A stretch of DNA of 64,000 bases from Pelomonas sp963422775 (lineage in GTDB: Bacteria; Pseudomonadota; Gammaproteobacteria; Burkholderiales; Burkholderiaceae_C): positions 1 to 64,000 of the forward strand of contig CAUJSJ030000171.1 of NCBI GenBank assembly GCA_963422775.4. The letters are read 5' to 3'. The notes under the pieces are model-generated. The model did no database searches. It saw only the letters and a list, made by a program, of their open reading frames with translations, and had not been told where the DNA came from. Both the position numbers and the translations under genes were made by a program. Positions 15,963 through 24,368 of this stretch are shown in pieces (position 1 is the stretch's first letter; every line of letters starts with the position of its first letter).

Positions 15963-16471
15963 GGCGCGGCCCTGCCATGCAGCGACCACTGCAGCTCGGC
16001 GTCGACCTCGGCGCTCATCGGGCTGACGCGGCGCAGCTTGAGCGAGTCCAGGCTCAGCGCCGGGTCGTGCTCCAGCGCGGCGGCAATGAAGCGGCGCACC
16101 TGGGCGTAGCTGCCGGTCACCGGCATCGTCACGCGCAGCCGCTCCAGGCCTTCGGCCGTGGACAGCCGGTGCTCGGTGCGGGCGCCGTTCAGGTCGAGCC
16201 GGATGGCCAGTTCCAACAGGTCGGCCAGGCGCTGCTGGCGGGTGCTTGCGGCCGGCAGCGCGGCCTGCCACTGCTGCACGCTGACCGGCGCGGACGCCGC
16301 CGCGGCAGCGGGTCGGGCCTTGGCGCGCAGCTCGCGGGCCTCGGCCTGCAGCTTGACGGCCTGGGCGTCCCAGCGCTGGCCAAGCACGACGGCGGCGATC
16401 GTGAGCACGAGCGCCACGAAACCGGCCAGGCCGGGCCAGCCCAGCGCCTTGACGAAGGCGGGCCGGTTCAC
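15959..16471 (-). CDS. PilO/GspM-like inner-membrane protein
   Basis: A 170-residue bitopic protein. A single membrane segment near residues 12-33 (GLAGFVALVLTIAAVVLGQRW) is followed by a coiled-coil-like stretch (AVKLQAEARELRAKARP). Then comes a ferredoxin-fold-type periplasmic domain with RLADLLELAIRLDLNGARTEHRLSTAEGLERLRVTMPVTGSYAQVRRFIAAAL, the pattern of PilO. The start is GTG at 16471, which overlaps the previous stop as GTGA. It would pair with the PilN/GspL-like protein in the inner-membrane alignment complex. Confidence 0.8.
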   Translation of the reverse strand: MNRPAFVKALGWPGLAGFVALVLTIAAVVLGQRWDAQAVKLQAEARELRAKARPAAAAASAPVSVQQWQAALPAASTRQQRLADLLELAIRLDLNGARTEHRLSTAEGLERLRVTMPVTGSYAQVRRFIAAALEHDPALSLDSLKLRRVSPMSAEVDAELQWSLHGRAAP

Positions 16472-17604
16472 GAGCCGCCTCCGGTCGCCACGCGGGCACT
16501 GATCTCGAAGCGCTGGCCCGCCAGCCCCGTCTCGGCGTTCGAGAAGCGCGACAGCACGACCTGGCGCCAGCCCGGCGTCGTGCCGAGCTGTTCGGCCAGT
16601 TGCAGGGCCAGCAGCTTGTCGGGCGTGAGGCCTTCCAGGCGCAGCTCGCCGCGGCCGGCGCTCGCGTCCAGGCCCAGCCAGGCGATGGTCTTGGCCTCGG
16701 CACCCGCGGTCTCGACGCGGGTCAGCAGCGGCTCCCAGGGCATGGCCAGCAGCGCACGGGCCTCGCTGGCGCTGCGGTTCTGGGCAGGCTCGGTGCGGCT
16801 GCGCGCGGCGGGTTTGGGCGCGGCGGCGGGGCGCAGCGTCGCGACGCGGTCGCGCGCGGCCTGGGCGGCGTCGAGCGCGCGGTGGCTGTCGACGGCGCTC
16901 CACGCGGCCGTGGCCAGCACGAGGGCGCTGGTGGCGGCCAGCGGCCAGGCCAGCGGCGAGCGGCCCGAGCGCGGCAGGAAGTCGGGCTGCGGCGTTGCGG
17001 GGCCAGGCTGGGGAATGAATTCATCCGCCGCTGTGCCAACGGCCAGAGGCGGGTCGCCGCCCAGGTCGGCCAGCGACGCGATGCGGCGCGACTGCAGACC
17101 GGTGACGCGGCCGCGGTCCAACTGGACGATGACGGCGACATCGCCCTCATGCCAGACCGCGCGGCCCGAGGCGGCACGCGTGGCAGCCGGCAGCGAGGCC
17201 AGCCACGCGGCCCAGGCCGGCCGCACGGTGGCCAGGCGCACGCGGGCAGCGTCGGCCTGGGCGCGCAGCGCGGCCAGGTCCAGCCCGTGCAGCGCCGATG
17301 CACCGGCAGCCTCGCCCAGCCGCCAGGGTGCGATGGCAAAGCGCTGCGCCGCCGCGCCGAAGTAATGGGCGAACTGCTGCTGGGCGTAGGCCTGCACGGC
17401 GTCCAGGTCGGCCAGCGGCAGGCCGGGCTCCACCACCAGCTCGTGCAGCGCCTTCGCACTGACGACCAGCTCGACAGCAGTGCCGGGCATGTCGCGGCAC
17501 CAGCTCGCAAACTCGTCGCCGCCGGGCATGACGAAAAGCCGGCGCGGCTTGGCCAGCCGCGCGGCGATCCGCTGGCGCAGGCCTTCACTCATCGAGGGTG
17601 ACAC
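16468..17604 (-). CDS. GspL/PilN-like platform protein
   Basis: A 378-residue protein. The N-terminal cytoplasmic half (about 1-210) has an acidic/aromatic pattern that might be a reduced actin-like (GspL/PilM-type) domain. A single membrane segment follows near residues 225-245 (PLAWPLAATSALVLATAAWSAV). The C-terminal part (LLAMPWEPLLTRVETAGAEAKTIAWLGLDASAGRGELRLEGLTPDKLLAL) matches the periplasmic domain of PilN. A GTG start at 17604 is preceded by GAGGAG at good spacing; an ATG at 17592 is the alternative. It overlaps the gspE end by 20 bases. It probably anchors GspE to the membrane. Confidence 0.75.
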   Translation of the reverse strand: MSPSMSEGLRQRIAARLAKPRRLFVMPGGDEFASWCRDMPGTAVELVVSAKALHELVVEPGLPLADLDAVQAYAQQQFAHYFGAAAQRFAIAPWRLGEAAGASALHGLDLAALRAQADAARVRLATVRPAWAAWLASLPAATRAASGRAVWHEGDVAVIVQLDRGRVTGLQSRRIASLADLGGDPPLAVGTAADEFIPQPGPATPQPDFLPRSGRSPLAWPLAATSALVLATAAWSAVDSHRALDAAQAARDRVATLRPAAAPKPAARSRTEPAQNRSASEARALLAMPWEPLLTRVETAGAEAKTIAWLGLDASAGRGELRLEGLTPDKLLALQLAEQLGTTPGWRQVVLSRFSNAETGLAGQRFEISARVATGGGS

Positions 17605-19096
17605 GTTCCAGCTCCTCGAAGGTGGTGTCGCCGCGGCAGACGGCGGCCAGCGCCATCTCGCGCAGCGACTTCATGCCGCGGGCCTTGGCGGCGGCCTTGA
17701 TCTCGGACATCGGCGCACGCGCGGCGATGAGGTCGCGCAGGCCGTCGTCGAGCTTGAGCAGCTCGGCCACCGCGCGCCGGCCCTTGTAGCCCGTGCCCCG
17801 GCAGTGGCCACAGCCCTCGCCCTTCATGAAATTGCCGTTGATGACGCCGTGTCTCGCGAGCGTGGCTGCGTCAGGCGTGAACGGCTGCGCGCAGTGCTTG
17901 CACGTCAGCCGCACCAGGCGCTGGGCCAGCACGGCATTCAGCGCCGAGACGACGTTGTACAGGTCCAGCCCCATGTGCATGAAGCGGCCAATGACGTCGA
18001 ACGCGTTGTTCGCATGCACGGTGCTGAAGACCAGGTGGCCCGTCAGCGCCGCCTGCACGGCGATCTGCGCGGTCTCGGCATCGCGGATCTCGCCGACCAT
18101 GACGCGGTCCGGGTCGTGGCGCAGGATGGACCGCAGGCCGCGCGAGAAGGTCAGGCCCTTCTTCTCGTTGACGGGGATCTGCACGACGCCGCTGAGCTGG
18201 TACTCGACCGGGTCCTCGATGGTGATGATCTTGTCGGCGCCGGTGTGGATCTCCGCCAGCGTCGCGTACAGCGTGGTCGTCTTGCCGGAGCCGGTCGGGC
18301 CGGTGACGAGCAGCATGCCGTGGGGCTGGCGGGCCTGATGGCGGATGGCCGCGCGCTCGTCGTCGCCGAAACCCAGGGAGTCGAGCGTCAGTGCGCCGGC
18401 GCGGGCGATGGCCGCGCGGTCCAGGATGCGGATGACGGCATCCTCGCCGAACACGCTGGGCATGATGGACAGGCGGAAGTCGATCTCGCGACCCTGCACG
18501 CGCAGCTTGAAGCGGCCGTCCTGCGGCAGCCGGCGCTCGCCGATGTCGAGTTCGGCCATGACCTTCAGGCGCGACACCAGCTGCTCGGCGACCTGCGGGC
18601 TCTCGACCTGGCGCACGACGGCCATGACGCCGTCGACGCGGAAGCGGATCACCGCGCCGCGGGCCGTGCATTCGATGTGGATGTCCGACGCCGTGTCCTG
18701 CAGCGCGTCGTAGATGGTCGCGTTGAGCAGGCGCACGACGGGGCTGGCCTGTTCGCTCAGGGCAAGCGCGGACAACTCCTCGGTGTGGTCCTCCACTGCC
18801 GTCAGCGCGTCCTCGACATCGGACAGCGCGCGGAAATCGGCCTCGCCGGCTCCGAGGAAATGGGTCACGGCTTCGGCCGATGCACGTCGCCAACCCACCG
18901 GCGCGTTCAGGCGCGACTCGACGCTTTGCAGCAGCATCGCGTCCTCATCACGCTCGGCGAGCAGCACGCGCCTGTCATCGGCGCCCACGGCGAGCACGGC
19001 ACGCCAGCGCTGGGCCTGGGCCTGCGGCCATTGCTCGAAGTCGAGGTGCCAGGGGCCCTGCTCGGCCGGCAGCCAATCCGCCAGGGAGGTCGTCAT
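17585..19096 (-). CDS. gspE: Type II secretion assembly ATPase GspE/PilB family
   Basis: A 503-residue cytoplasmic ATPase. The N-terminal domain covers about 1-110. The core has Walker A GPTGSGKT at 266-273, an Asp box ITIEDPVEYQ near 291-300 and Walker B RHDPDRVMVGEIRD near 326-339. A zinc-binding element with C399, C402, C429 and C432 (TCKHC...GCGHC) follows, the mark of GspE/PilB assembly ATPases. It powers pseudopilus extension. Its ATG overlaps the gspF stop (ATGA). Confidence 0.96.
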   Translation of the reverse strand: MTTSLADWLPAEQGPWHLDFEQWPQAQAQRWRAVLAVGADDRRVLLAERDEDAMLLQSVESRLNAPVGWRRASAEAVTHFLGAGEADFRALSDVEDALTAVEDHTEELSALALSEQASPVVRLLNATIYDALQDTASDIHIECTARGAVIRFRVDGVMAVVRQVESPQVAEQLVSRLKVMAELDIGERRLPQDGRFKLRVQGREIDFRLSIMPSVFGEDAVIRILDRAAIARAGALTLDSLGFGDDERAAIRHQARQPHGMLLVTGPTGSGKTTTLYATLAEIHTGADKIITIEDPVEYQLSGVVQIPVNEKKGLTFSRGLRSILRHDPDRVMVGEIRDAETAQIAVQAALTGHLVFSTVHANNAFDVIGRFMHMGLDLYNVVSALNAVLAQRLVRLTCKHCAQPFTPDAATLARHGVINGNFMKGEGCGHCRGTGYKGRRAVAELLKLDDGLRDLIAARAPMSEIKAAAKARGMKSLREMALAAVCRGDTTFEELERVTLDE

Positions 19097-20289
19097 TGCA
19101 CCTGCTCCACCAGCTGGAAGATCGGCAAGTACATCAGCACGATGATCCCGCCGATCAGCACACCCATGATCAGCATCAGCGCCGGGTTGACGAGGCGGGA
19201 CAGCAGGTCGGTCAGCCGCGCCGCCTCTTCGTCGTGGAAGGCGGCGGCGCGCTCCAGCATGGACGCGACCTCGCCGCTGCGCTCGCCCACGCGCAGCATG
19301 CGGCGGGCCACCGGCGTCGCCAGGTCCTGCGAATCGAAGGCGGCCGACAGACGCTCGCCGCGCTCGATCTGCGCGGCTGCGGCTCGCACGGCGTCACGCC
19401 AGGGCGCGGCCACGACGTCGACCACGATGCGCAGCGCGGCGAGCGCCGGCACGCCCGAGGCCAGCAGCATGGCCAGCGACCGGTACAGCCGCGCCAGCGC
19501 CAGCACGCGCAGCCGCGGGCCCAGGCCGGGCAGTGTCCACAGCGCGGCCTGGGCCCGCTGGCGCACGACGGGCTGACGCAGCACCGTGAAGAGGGCAAAG
19601 CCCACGGCCGCGATGCCGCCGATGACCAGGCCGGGATGCCCTCCCGCCGTCTGGCCGAATTCGATCAGCACCCGCGACGCCCAGGGCAGGTTGCCACTGG
19701 TCTGCTCCAGGATGCCGGCAAAGCGCGGCAGCACGTAGAGCAGCAGGAAGAGGATGACGAGCGAGCCCACGCCCAGCAGCATCAGCGGATAGATCATGGC
19801 CGCCACCAGCCGCGAGCGCAGCGCGTCCACCCAGGCCAGGTAGCGCGCATGCTGGGCCAGCGCCGTGGACAGCTGGCCGGTCTTCTCGTTGGCCGCCACG
19901 ATGGCGCAGATCAGCTCGTCGAAGGCCTGCGGCTGCTGGCGCAGCGCGGTGGACAGCGGCTGGCCCTGCTCGATCTGACCGATGACGGCGTCCAGCGCCG
20001 CGCGCACGCCGGGCTGGCCTTCCTTTTCGCGCAGCGTGCTCAGCGCTTCCAGCAACGCAATGCCCGCGTCCAGCAGCACGGCGAGTTCCTGGCTGAAGAG
20101 CTGCAGCGGGAACTTGCTGTTGCGACGCCAGGGCTTGGCGCTCTCGGCGGCCGCGGCAACCTCGCGCACCTCCAGCACATGCTGTGGCGGCACGCCGAGC
20201 GCGGCGGCCACGGCGGCGCGGTCGGGCGCCTCGACGCGCTCCGTGCTGACAGCGCCCGCGCGCAGCACGCGGGTCTGGAAAACAGCCAT
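19093..20289 (-). CDS. gspF: Type II secretion inner-membrane platform protein GspF
   Basis: A 398-residue protein with two GspF repeats. The first is around residues 65-185 (FSQELAVLLDAGIALLEALSTL...VAANEKTGQLSTAL) and the second around 265-385 (LARLYRSLAMLLASGVPALAAL...RVGERSGEVASML). Membrane segments lie near 170-190, 215-235 and at the C-terminus (ALMLIMGVLIGGIIVLMYLPIF). It is the polytopic core that transmits ATPase motion to the pseudopilus. ATG 20289 (MAVFQTRVL) is chosen because the family N-terminus begins there; longer in-frame starts give an atypical Gly/Ala-rich leader. Confidence 0.95.
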   Translation of the reverse strand: MAVFQTRVLRAGAVSTERVEAPDRAAVAAALGVPPQHVLEVREVAAAAESAKPWRRNSKFPLQLFSQELAVLLDAGIALLEALSTLREKEGQPGVRAALDAVIGQIEQGQPLSTALRQQPQAFDELICAIVAANEKTGQLSTALAQHARYLAWVDALRSRLVAAMIYPLMLLGVGSLVILFLLLYVLPRFAGILEQTSGNLPWASRVLIEFGQTAGGHPGLVIGGIAAVGFALFTVLRQPVVRQRAQAALWTLPGLGPRLRVLALARLYRSLAMLLASGVPALAALRIVVDVVAAPWRDAVRAAAAQIERGERLSAAFDSQDLATPVARRMLRVGERSGEVASMLERAAAFHDEEAARLTDLLSRLVNPALMLIMGVLIGGIIVLMYLPIFQLVEQVQ

Positions 20290-20370
20290 CGTCAGCGCCG
20301 CCCGGCCGCCCGCAGGCGCTGACGCGCCCCCGCGGGGGGCCGCGAATGCAATTCGCATGGGGGCGTCATG

Positions 20371-20787
20371 TCACCAGGAGGTGAGGTCGGCGTCCTCACC
20401 CTCGCCGCCGGGGCGCCCGTCCTTGCCGAAGCTCAGCAGGTCGTATTCGCCATGCTCGCCGGGGCTGCGGTACTGGTATTCATTGCCCCAGGGGTCCTTG
20501 GGCACCGCCTTGGACAGGTAGGGGCCTGCCCATTTGGGCTCGTCGGCGGGCTTGGTCACCAGCACGGCCAGGCCCTGCTCGGTGCTGGGGTAGCGGCCCA
20601 CGTCCAGCCGGTACTGGTCCAGCGATTTGGTCAGCGCGTCGATCTGCGCCCGGGTCGCCTTGACCTCGCTCTTGCCGATCTGGCCGAAGAACTTCGGGCC
20701 GACGTAACCGGCCAGCAGGCCGATGATGACCATGACGACAAGGAGTTCGAGCAGCGTGAAGCCGCGGGCGCGGTGGGACGAAGACAT
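20371..20787 (-). CDS. gspG: Type II secretion major pseudopilin GspG
   Basis: A 138-residue protein with prepilin leader MSSSHRARGFTLLELLVVMVIIGLLAGYVGPKFFGQIGKSE, closely matching the classical GspG family. Conserved features follow: AQIDALTKSLDQYRLDVGRYPSTEQGLAVLV, W.GPYL and the C-terminal PWGNEYQYRSPGEHGEYDLLSFGKDGRPGGEGEDADLTSW, which carries the Ca-binding Asp residues. It would form the bulk of the pseudopilus. It is the first gene of the assembly operon, 81 bases upstream of gspF. It is the most canonical of the three GspG-type genes here. Confidence 0.95.
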   Translation of the reverse strand: MSSSHRARGFTLLELLVVMVIIGLLAGYVGPKFFGQIGKSEVKATRAQIDALTKSLDQYRLDVGRYPSTEQGLAVLVTKPADEPKWAGPYLSKAVPKDPWGNEYQYRSPGEHGEYDLLSFGKDGRPGGEGEDADLTSW

Positions 20788-20905
20788 GACTGGGCAGGGT
20801 ACAGCGGGAGGGCGACTGTTCAACGGCGAAGGCGGCCGGGCAATCGGGATTTGACCGCCCCGCATTCTCAGGGTGGAACGTAAAGCCGCCGCGCCGCTTG
20901 CCGAA

Positions 20906-22282
20906 TCAGGGTGACTGGGCCAGCGTGCAGGTATTGGCGAGGTTGTCAGCGCAGGGGCCTTGCCAGCGGATGCGCGTGGCCGCGGCCGGCGGCAGCGGCG
21001 CCCGACCGTCGAGCGGCTGGCCGCGCGCGCCGGTGAAGCTGGCCAGCGTCGTCCAGGTCGAGCCCTGCAAGTATTGGAGGCTGTAGCGGCTGCCGGGGCG
21101 CAAGGAGCGCGTCTTGAGCTGATATTCACCCGCCACGATGGCAAAGCTGGGGCTGTCGCGGAAGGGCTGGGCCAGCGGCTCGCCGACGAACAGGCCCTGG
21201 CCCGGCCACTGCACGGCTTTCCAGTAGGCCTCGATGGCCGTCGCGCCGCGCCAGTACTGGTCGACGAGCACCGAGGCGCGCGAGAACTTCTGCTGCAGGT
21301 TGCAGGGCTCCTCGACCGTGCCGTAGCTGGCGGTGGCGCCGGCATCCAGCCAGGCGGTGATGGGCATCTGGCCATTGCCGGCAGGCAGGACGCCGCCGCT
21401 GGAGGTCAGCGTGTCGGCCAGCGCGCCGGGGCGGAACTGCAGGGTGGACAGGTTGCCGACGCTGGCCAGGCCCGTCAGGTAGAAGAGCACGCCACTCTTG
21501 CCGGACAGCGAATTGCCGCTGGCCGGGCCGGCGCTGTTGTCGACGTAGTTCAGCGCCAGCGCGCTACTCCAGGCCGCCGGCAAGCCCGAGAAATCGCTCC
21601 AGCGCGCGCTGCGGTCGGTGTCGGTCGTGCGCACCAGCCAGCCCTCGCCCACCGGCCGGCTGGCGTCAGCGGCGATGCCGCGGCTGATCAACGCCTGGGC
21701 CGCCGCCAGCGTGTTCACGCCCAGCAGCATGGAAGGCCGCATCTGCAACTCGCCCTGCGGCCGGCGTGCCTCGCTGTCGTAAAGCGGCGACGCGGCCGTG
21801 CTGGCACAGGCGTTGGTCGACGGGCTGGGATTGCAGTAGCGGGCATCGAACCCGAAGGCCATGGCGCTCGTGATGCCCATGCTGCAAGTGCCGACGACAC
21901 GGCTGGGCTGACGCCAAGTCAGCAGCGTGGCCTGGGTGCCGGCTGGCAATTTGGCGTCGATGTCGGCTTTAAGCAACGCGAAGTCGGCCGCAGAGATCAC
22001 TTCAAGGGCGGTGTTGACCCGGACACGGACCAGGTTGGCGGCAGGCACGCCGCGCGCCGCAAGGTAGGCCGCACCCACGGCCTCGCTGAGGGCATCGCCC
22101 TCGGCCACGAGGACGGCCAGATCGGCCGGCGCCAAGCCATTGGCTGGCAGCGTCAGCGTCAGCGTCTGCCCCATGCCACCCCCCCCTGCATCACCGCCGC
22201 CCACGCTGCCGCCTCCCCCGCCGCCACAGGCGCTCAGCAGGCTGATCAGCAGGGGCGGCAACAGACGCGTCAGGCAGCTCAT
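20906..22282 (-). CDS. TIGR03790-family lipoprotein
   Basis: A 458-residue lipoprotein (leader MSCLTRLLPPLLISLLSACGGGG with lipobox LSAC, then a Gly-rich linker). The body has the features of the TIGR03790 family: PADLAVLVAEGDALSEAVGAAYLAARGVPAANLVRVRV near the N-terminus, a VVGTCSMGITSAMAFGFDARYCNP block, GVLFYLTGL and TASYGTVEEPCNLQQKFS. Family function is unknown. Members occur in various proteobacteria and planctomycetes. It lies upstream of the secretion operon on the same strand, 118 bases before gspG, so it might be a substrate or partner; this is inference. Confidence 0.75.
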   Translation of the reverse strand: MSCLTRLLPPLLISLLSACGGGGGGSVGGGDAGGGGMGQTLTLTLPANGLAPADLAVLVAEGDALSEAVGAAYLAARGVPAANLVRVRVNTALEVISAADFALLKADIDAKLPAGTQATLLTWRQPSRVVGTCSMGITSAMAFGFDARYCNPSPSTNACASTAASPLYDSEARRPQGELQMRPSMLLGVNTLAAAQALISRGIAADASRPVGEGWLVRTTDTDRSARWSDFSGLPAAWSSALALNYVDNSAGPASGNSLSGKSGVLFYLTGLASVGNLSTLQFRPGALADTLTSSGGVLPAGNGQMPITAWLDAGATASYGTVEEPCNLQQKFSRASVLVDQYWRGATAIEAYWKAVQWPGQGLFVGEPLAQPFRDSPSFAIVAGEYQLKTRSLRPGSRYSLQYLQGSTWTTLASFTGARGQPLDGRAPLPPAAATRIRWQGPCADNLANTCTLAQSP

Positions 22283-22521
22283 GGAGCGAGATTCTCACAG
22301 CCCGCAGGCATGCGTTGTGCGCACCGATTTGGGGCGAAAATGCACCTTCGCAGTCAACGAACCCGGGCTTACCCCAGTTTCATGCACCGGTGCGGGGCAA
22401 TACATTCTCGGCACTCGACGCGGTTCCGGACTCCGGTTCAGAGCCGCCGGGCGGGTTGTGAGGAGACAAGACAAGCGACAAGCGCACAAGGTTGCTTCGT
22501 AACCCCGAAGACAATCACAGC
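22283..22521 (+). other. Intergenic stretch with no supported gene
   Basis: This is the first part of the gap between the TIGR03790 gene and the TSUP gene. I see no convincing protein gene on either strand. The plus strand before the terminator is unusually rich in GACAA-type words (ACAAGACAAGCGACAAGC), an unstructured purine-rich stretch that could be part of a small RNA or leader. The minus-strand promoter of the TIGR03790 gene must also lie here. Confidence 0.4.
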
Positions 22522-22556
22522 GGCCACCAAGGCACCCCTTGGTGGCCGTTTTCTTT
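22522..22556 (+). terminator. Strong rho-independent terminator
   Basis: A perfect 11-base-pair stem (GGCCACCAAGG, loop CACC, CCTTGGTGGCC) is followed by GTTTTCTTT on the plus strand. No plus-strand gene precedes it within 2 kb: the nearest upstream genes run minus. So it should end a small RNA or a short transcript that starts in 22283-22500. Confidence 0.85.
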
Positions 22557-22559
22557 GTG

Positions 22560-22668
22560 CTGGACTGAAAGCCCCTCGCCCGGACTGGTGCCGTTGCACG
22601 CGGGCAAGTCCAGTCGGTCCCCCAAGGGAACGGCGATTGACCGGGCATCGAGCCCGGTCAACATCGCC
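22560..22668 (+). ncRNA. Structured leader or small RNA candidate before the TSUP gene
   Basis: Two hairpins follow the terminator. The first pairs CTGGACT with AGTCCAG around an inner GCCCG/CGGGC stem (22560-22614). The second pairs GGCGAT-TGACCGGGC with GCCCGGTCA-ATCGCC (22632-22668), a 15-base-pair stem with a small bulge and loop ATCGA. There is no T-run after it. Either a 5' leader of the permease gene or an independent RNA; class unknown. Confidence 0.4.
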
Positions 22669-22751
22669 TGACGGGCCGGCTTGGGAGCGGCCCGGCGCTC
22701 GGCCCGATGAAGACACGACGGCCGCCTGGGCTCATTGACGGAATCTTCGGA

Positions 22752-23513
22752 ATGCTCGACCTCGCCATCGTTGCCCTCGCCTCCCTGCTCGCCGGTTTCA
22801 TCGACGCGGTGGCGGGCGGCGGCGGCCTTGTCCTCACGCCGGCGCTGTTCAGCACCTTCCCGAACGCGCCGCCGGCCACACTGATGGGCTCGAACAAGGG
22901 CGCGGCCATCTGGGGCACGGGCTGGGCGACGCTGCAGTACGTGAAGCGCGTCTCGCTGCCCTGGCGACGCCTGATGCCTGCGGCCGTGCTGGCCGGGGCG
23001 GGCAGCTTCACTGGCGCCTGGGTGCTGACCCTCGTCAGCCCGGACGGCCTGCGCAAGGCCCTGCCGCTGGTGCTGCTGGCGGTGTTCCTCTACACGCTGG
23101 CGAAGAAGGAGCTCGGCCGCGAACATGCGCCCCGCTTCACCGGCCGCGCCGAGGCACTGGTGGCCGGCGCCATCGCGCTGGCCGTGGGCTTCTACGACGG
23201 CTTCTTCGGTCCCGGCACGGGCAGCTTCTTCGTCTTCCTGTTCGTGCGCGTGCTGGGCTACGACTTCCTGCATGCGTCGGCCACGGCCAAGCTGATGAAC
23301 CTGCTGACCAATGCATTCGCCATCGCGCTCTTTGTCGGCAAGGGTCATATCTGGTGGCACGTCGCCGGGGTGATGGCCGTCACCAACGTCATCGGCAGCC
23401 TGGCCGGCACGCGGCTGGCGCTCAAGCACGGCGCCGGCTTCGTGCGCGGGGTTTTCATCACCGTCGTCGGCGCCCTCATCCTCAAAACAGCCTGGGACGC
23501 CTTCTTCCGCTGA
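22752..23513 (+). CDS. TSUP (TauE/SafE) family membrane transporter
   Basis: A 253-residue protein with about eight membrane segments and the TSUP hallmarks: LLAGFIDAVAGGGGLVLTPAL near the start and VGFYDGFFGPGTGSFFVFLFV as the second half-repeat. The family exports or imports sulfur compounds or organic acids (sulfite, sulfoacetate, thiosulfate); the substrate is not readable here. The ATG at 22752 (MLDLAIVALASLLAG) fits the family N-terminus; the ATG at 22707 would add 15 charged residues. A structured leader precedes it. Confidence 0.88.
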   Translation: MLDLAIVALASLLAGFIDAVAGGGGLVLTPALFSTFPNAPPATLMGSNKGAAIWGTGWATLQYVKRVSLPWRRLMPAAVLAGAGSFTGAWVLTLVSPDGLRKALPLVLLAVFLYTLAKKELGREHAPRFTGRAEALVAGAIALAVGFYDGFFGPGTGSFFVFLFVRVLGYDFLHASATAKLMNLLTNAFAIALFVGKGHIWWHVAGVMAVTNVIGSLAGTRLALKHGAGFVRGVFITVVGALILKTAWDAFFR

Positions 23514-23549
23514 TCTACCATCGGGCATCCCCAAGCGCCCTCATTCACC

Positions 23550-24368
23550 ATGCCCGTCGATCCTCAACTGCGCAATCTGGACATCGAGATCCCGACCCAG
23601 CCCGAGGTCCTGGTCAAGCTCTCGCTGCTGATGGCGGCCGAGGACATCGACCTGCAGGCCATGTCCTCCCTGGTCGAGACCGACATGGCCCTGGCGGCCG
23701 CCGTCATGAAGGCGGTCAACTCTTCGCTCTACGGCCTGCGCGGCCGTGTGCAGACCGTGCACCAGGCGCTGACCTACCTGGGCATGCGCGAAGTCGCCGC
23801 CATCACCTTCGAGATGGGCCTGCGCGCCGCCTTCCCGGCCGCGGCCGAGTTGGAGTCGGTGTGGACGCGCGCCTCGCAGCGCGGCCTGCTGATGGGCCGC
23901 ATGGGCCAGATGCTGGGCGTGGACCCCTGGGCTGCGCACTCGGCCGGCCTGTTCGAGGAATGCGGCAAGGCGGTGCTCTACCGCCACGCGCCGACCCATT
24001 ACCCCGCCATGCTGCGCGCGGCCCCGCGTGACGCCGAGCTTGTCGAACTGGAGCGCACGGCCTTCGGCGTCAGCCACGATGCGCTTGGCGCCGCGCTGTG
24101 CGAGAGCTGGGGCCTGGCGCCCGCGGCCGTGGCCAGCGTGCGCCACCATGTCGAGATCCAGGCGACGCTGACCATGCCGGAGAGCCTCGCGCGCCGCAGC
24201 GTCGCGGCGATCTCGACGGTGGCCTGGGCTCTGCTGACCATCCCTGAGCAGCTCGACGAGATCGCCAGCCAGATCGCACCCCAGGCGCAACTGGACGAGA
24301 CGCTGGTGCTGCGCGCGGCGCGGCGCGTCAACGAGCAGCTGCTGGCCGCCCAGGAACACGGCCGCTAG
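23550..24368 (+). CDS. HDOD domain protein
   Basis: A 272-residue cytoplasmic protein with an HDOD domain spanning about residues 15-215. It begins with IPTQPEVLVKLSLLMAAEDIDLQAMSSLVETDMALAAAVMKAVNSSLYGL, typical of HDOD proteins, and continues with VHQALTYLGMREVAAI and an ESWGLAP...VRHH helix region. HDOD proteins are HD-related signalling domains, often tied to chemotaxis or cyclic di-GMP networks. No other domain is seen. Its TAG stop and the TAG stop of the convergent gshA share the four bases CTAG. Confidence 0.88.
   Translation: MPVDPQLRNLDIEIPTQPEVLVKLSLLMAAEDIDLQAMSSLVETDMALAAAVMKAVNSSLYGLRGRVQTVHQALTYLGMREVAAITFEMGLRAAFPAAAELESVWTRASQRGLLMGRMGQMLGVDPWAAHSAGLFEECGKAVLYRHAPTHYPAMLRAAPRDAELVELERTAFGVSHDALGAALCESWGLAPAAVASVRHHVEIQATLTMPESLARRSVAAISTVAWALLTIPEQLDEIASQIAPQAQLDETLVLRAARRVNEQLLAAQEHGR

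Noticed and set aside
22381..22738. An open frame through the terminator and hairpins before the TSUP gene.
   Set aside because: It lacks a ribosome site, has an Arg/Pro/Cys-rich product and crosses a strong terminator. RNA function is the better explanation.
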